From NCBI GenBank assembly GCA_964407935.1, contig CAYOXS010000301.1:1-7237 (forward strand): a DNA stretch of 7,237 nucleotides, read 5' to 3'. The stretch's first letter is position 1, and each line of letters starts with the position of its first letter. The notes beneath the pieces are model-generated. The model was not told the origin of the DNA and did not search any database. It worked only from the letters and a program-made list of their open reading frames with translations. Of this stretch, positions 4,948 through 7,237 are shown piece after piece. The translations under genes were made by a program, and so were the position numbers. Source of the stretch: J095 sp964407935. GTDB taxonomy: Bacteria > Chloroflexota > Anaerolineae > 4572-78 > J111.

Positions 4948-6345
4948 ATGACAACTCAACACTTTAAACTGGTACTCACCTCAATACTGGCCATTTTAAG
5001 TTTAACCCTGGCTGCCTGTGGCGGGTCTGCCGCCCCGGCTCCAGCCCAATCCGCCGCTGAAAAACCGGCCGCTTCGGCGGCCGCCCCCAGCGGCCAGGCC
5101 GTTGAAATTCGCTATGGCCTGTGGGATTCGGCCCAGCAGCCCGCCTATGAAGCCTGCGCCGCCGAATTTACCAAGCAAAATCCCAACATCACCATCAAAA
5201 TTGAACAAAACGGCTGGGACGATTACTGGAGCGGCATTCAAACCGGGATGGTCGCCGGCAACGCCCCCGACGTCTTTACCAACCACCTGGCCAAATACCC
5301 GGAATTTGCCTCCAAAGGCCAGATTATTAATATTCAACCGCTGGTTGACCGCGATAAAGTACCCACCGACATCTATATTGGCGACTTGGCCGACTTGTGG
5401 ACCCGCGACGGCAAACGCTACGGCCTGCCCAAAGACTGGGACACCATCGCTGTGTTCTATAACAACAAAATGCTGGAAGATGCCGGCGTTGATCCCAAAG
5501 TAATGGAAGATTGGACCTGGAATCCGCAGGATGGCGGCACCTTTGAAGAAACCATCGCCAAGCTGACCATTGACGAAAACGGCAACAACGGCCTCAGCCC
5601 GGACTTTGACAAAACCAAGGTCAAACAATATGGCTTTATTCACCAGGGGCAGGGCAGTGGCAAGGGCCAAACTCAATGGAGCTTCCTTGCTGCCAGCACC
5701 GGCTTTAAATACCAGGATGAAGTTTGGGGCACCCAGTTCCACTATGACGACTCCCGCCTGGCCGAAACGCTGACCTGGTACAAAAACCTGATGGATAAAG
5801 GTTTTGCGCCACCCTACGCCGACGTGAACAGCCTTGGGCCTTCGGCTATGTTCCAGGCTGGCAAGGGCGCAATGACCAGCGACGGCTCGTGGATGATCAG
5901 CAACTACGTTAACAACTCCAATTTTGAAGTAGGTTTTGGCCTGCTGCCCGTTGGCCCAGAAGGACGCAAGAGCATGTTCAACGGCCTGGCCGATTCTATC
6001 TTTGTGGGCACCAAACACCAGGAAGAAGCCTGGCAATGGGTTAAATTCCTGGCTTCACCGACTTGTGAAAATATCGTCGGCAGCTACGCCGTGGTCTTCC
6101 CGGCCATTCAATCCGGGGTAGATAAAGCTCTGGCCGCCCACAAAGAGAAGGGGCTGGACGTGAGCGCTTTCACCAAAGAGGCGCTTGATCCCAACGGCAC
6201 CTTCCTGTTCCCGGTAGCCGACCACGACTCTGAAATCAACACGATTATGACCCAGACCGAAGAAAAGATTTACCTGGGCCAAACCACCGATGTCGCCGCT
6301 GCGCTGAAACAAGCCAACGACGAAGTGAACGCTCTGTTTAAGTAG
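4948..6345 (+). CDS. ABC sugar transporter solute-binding lipoprotein (family 1)
   Basis: A 465-residue extracytoplasmic receptor for the two permeases. Residues 1-23 form a signal peptide ending in the lipobox LAAC, so Cys24 should be lipidated and anchor the protein to the membrane. An Ala/Pro/Ser linker follows (about 27-50). The mature domain has the family-1 signatures: VEIRYGLWD at 52-60, AAEFTKQNPNITIKI at 71-85, YGLPKDWDTIAVFYNNKMLEDAG near 158-180, and FQAGKGAMTSDGSWMISNY near 302-320. Several Trp residues (W59, W90, W94, W164, W315) could stack on sugar rings. The start is supported by AAGGAG (4934-4939), eight bases upstream of the ATG. A 119-bp gap separates it from the second permease. 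It comes last of the transporter genes rather than first, and a strong hairpin follows it. The ligand is probably an alpha-galactoside, judged from the GH36 gene downstream. Confidence 0.95.
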   Translation: MTTQHFKLVLTSILAILSLTLAACGGSAAPAPAQSAAEKPAASAAAPSGQAVEIRYGLWDSAQQPAYEACAAEFTKQNPNITIKIEQNGWDDYWSGIQTGMVAGNAPDVFTNHLAKYPEFASKGQIINIQPLVDRDKVPTDIYIGDLADLWTRDGKRYGLPKDWDTIAVFYNNKMLEDAGVDPKVMEDWTWNPQDGGTFEETIAKLTIDENGNNGLSPDFDKTKVKQYGFIHQGQGSGKGQTQWSFLAASTGFKYQDEVWGTQFHYDDSRLAETLTWYKNLMDKGFAPPYADVNSLGPSAMFQAGKGAMTSDGSWMISNYVNNSNFEVGFGLLPVGPEGRKSMFNGLADSIFVGTKHQEEAWQWVKFLASPTCENIVGSYAVVFPAIQSGVDKALAAHKEKGLDVSAFTKEALDPNGTFLFPVADHDSEINTIMTQTEEKIYLGQTTDVAAALKQANDEVNALFK

Positions 6346-6432
6346 AAGCGTCGGGATGTTGACCGCCCGCCAACAATATTTACCCGTAAGCCACCACTCT
6401 TTCATTTATTGGAAAGCGTGTAAAATGAAATA

Positions 6433-6473
6433 GGTAGTGGGAGTTGACCATTTTGCGGTCAACTCCCACTGCC
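6433..6473 (+). terminator. Long perfect hairpin after the binding-protein gene (terminator, attenuator or mRNA stabiliser)
   Basis: The 14 bases AGTGGGAGTTGACC (6436-6449) are exactly complementary to 6457-6470, with a 7-base loop ATTTTGC. In RNA the stem extends to about 17 pairs through a U-G wobble and two G-C pairs (6433-6435 with 6471-6473). The hairpin begins 87 bases after the binding-protein stop and ends 66 bases before the next gene. No run of T follows on the + strand (AGCGTTT only), so efficient intrinsic termination is doubtful. It may instead protect the upstream message from 3' exonucleases or reduce read-through into the GH36 gene. Confidence 0.65.
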
Positions 6474-6481
6474 AGCGTTTC

Positions 6482-6502
6482 CTCTGCCCGGGAACCGCAG
6501 AG
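6482..6502 (+). repeat. Small 6-bp hairpin in the leader of the GH36 gene
   Basis: CTCTGC (6482-6487) and GCAGAG (6497-6502) are perfectly complementary with a 9-base GC-rich loop. It lies between the long hairpin at 6433-6473 and the GH36 start. It matches no regulatory RNA class that I recognise and could be incidental. The rest of the 194-bp gap holds no operator like those at 1652 and 2887 and no clear promoter. Confidence 0.3.
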
Positions 6503-6539
6503 CCGGTAATCACACCTCATCCGAAAGGCTTTGAACAGA

Positions 6540-7237
6540 ATGATTCATTTTAATCCCACCACTCATACCTTTAATTTGGGCCTAAACTCCAGCTTCTACG
6601 CCTTTCAGGTTGACAGCGAAGGGCGGCTGGTGCATTTAGGCTGGGCACCGCGCCCCGCCGGAGCCGATGACGCCGCCCGGCTCAGCGGACAGATCACCGG
6701 CCCGGATGGATCAACTTCTTTTGAGCAGCAAACCCAGTGCGATGAATTGATTACTTTTGGCGATGTAACCTACCACGAGGTCTCGCTCAAGGTGAGTTTC
6801 CCGGCGCTGCCGGCCACGGTCGCTCCCGGCGAAGCGCCGCACCGCCCCATCCGCGATGTGCGCTTGCGCTACGCCGGCCACCAGATCGACCCGACCACCC
6901 AACCGGGGCTGGCTCCCGCTCACGGCCAGCCCACTGCCGTTACCACTCCCCGCGAAACCCTGCGCGTTTTTTTGCAGGACCCGGTCCAGCCCTTCCGCGC
7001 CACCCTCTGCTACCGCCTTACCCCGGAACACGACATTATTGAGCGCTGGCTGGAACTTGAAAATCAGGGCGCAGAGACCATCACCATTGAGGCGTGCAGC
7101 TTTGGCACCCTGCACCTGCCCAACGGCGTCACCGAATTGACCAGCGTATCCGGCGCTTGGGCCAGAGAATTTACCCCCCGGCGCGAGCGGCTGCCCATCG
7201 GCCTGCGGGTTATTGAAAGCCGCACCGTCCAAACCGG
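6540..7237 (+). CDS. GH36 alpha-galactosidase, N-terminal domain (3' truncated by the window)
   Basis: An open frame of 232 codons runs from the ATG at 6540 to the window edge without a stop. The translation follows the GH36 N-terminal beta-supersandwich pattern: NLGLNSSFYAFQVDSEGRLVHLGW near 12-35, then a Y-H-E-V core, DVRLRYAGHQI near 105-115, RETLRVFLQDP near 138-148, LCYRLTPEHDIIERWLELEN near 155-174, and LHLPNGVTELTSVSGAWARE near 191-210. The sequence ends near IESRTVQTG, where the family's 'SRRG..S' stretch begins. The (beta/alpha)8 domain with the catalytic aspartates lies beyond the window. Members hydrolyse terminal alpha-galactosyl residues of melibiose, raffinose and stachyose; no signal peptide is seen, so the enzyme should act in the cytoplasm after import. 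The ribosome binding site is weak (AAAGG at 6524-6528, 11 bases from ATG). Typical symbols would be galA, rafA or agaN, but none can be assigned securely. Confidence 0.88.
   Translation, partial: MIHFNPTTHTFNLGLNSSFYAFQVDSEGRLVHLGWAPRPAGADDAARLSGQITGPDGSTSFEQQTQCDELITFGDVTYHEVSLKVSFPALPATVAPGEAPHRPIRDVRLRYAGHQIDPTTQPGLAPAHGQPTAVTTPRETLRVFLQDPVQPFRATLCYRLTPEHDIIERWLELENQGAETITIEACSFGTLHLPNGVTELTSVSGAWAREFTPRRERLPIGLRVIESRTVQT

Noticed and set aside
5002..6036. Long open frame of 344 codons on the - strand opposite the binding-protein gene
   Set aside because: It lies wholly inside a clear lipoprotein gene. The antisense product is low-complexity (Gly/Val/Phe-rich) with no family signature.
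6398..6426. Promoter for the GH36 gene using TAAAAT at 6421-6426
   Set aside because: No hexamer at 16-18 bases upstream resembles TTGACA beyond about three of six bases, so independent transcription is not supported.
6711..7232. Open frame of 173 codons on the - strand at the right edge
   Set aside because: The + strand frame from 6540 matches the GH36 N-terminal domain along its whole length, so this is an antisense shadow.

Overview
This is a stretch of bacterial chromosome with every supportable gene on the + strand. It is a carbohydrate-uptake locus preceded by two metabolic or peptidase genes. The style suggests a metagenome-assembled genome of a Chloroflexota (Anaerolineae-like) bacterium. 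That assignment is an inference from three things: strong AAGGAG-type ribosome binding sites, a lipoprotein with a LAAC lipobox and a long Ala/Pro linker, and the lacI/permease/permease/binding-protein layout. No marker gene is present to prove it. There are no RNA genes, mobile elements or CRISPR arrays. A 100-N assembly gap lies inside the regulator gene.

Layout. (1) 1-341: C-terminal 112 residues of an FGGY sugar kinase, most like glycerol kinase. (2) 426-1601: a complete M24 metallopeptidase (Xaa-Pro aminopeptidase/creatinase type) with all five metal ligands. (3) 1621-1677: a good sigma70-type promoter whose start-site region is covered by a LacI-type operator. (4) 1700-2847: a LacI-family repressor. 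It looks frameshifted as deposited because of an artefactual gap with a 55-bp duplicated flank; collapsing the duplication gives a normal 330-residue protein. (5) 2887-2912: a second operator matching the first at 25 of 26 positions. (6) 2957-3883 and 3914-4828: two CUT1-type ABC sugar permeases. (7) 4948-6345: their lipoprotein solute-binding protein. (8) 6433-6473: a long perfect hairpin. (9) 6540 to the window end: the N-terminal domain of a GH36 alpha-galactosidase, running off the edge.

How it fits together: the binding protein captures an oligosaccharide outside the membrane and the two permeases import it. The ATPase is not encoded here, so a shared MsmK/UgpC-type subunit elsewhere is likely. 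The GH36 enzyme would then remove alpha-galactosyl residues in the cytoplasm. The LacI protein probably represses both itself and the transport operon through the paired operators. The likely substrate class is alpha-galactosides (melibiose/raffinose type), inferred from the GH36 neighbour. This is a conventional system in content. The points that merit attention are the assembly artefact in lacI, the compound duplicated operator, and several RNA hairpins at gene boundaries.
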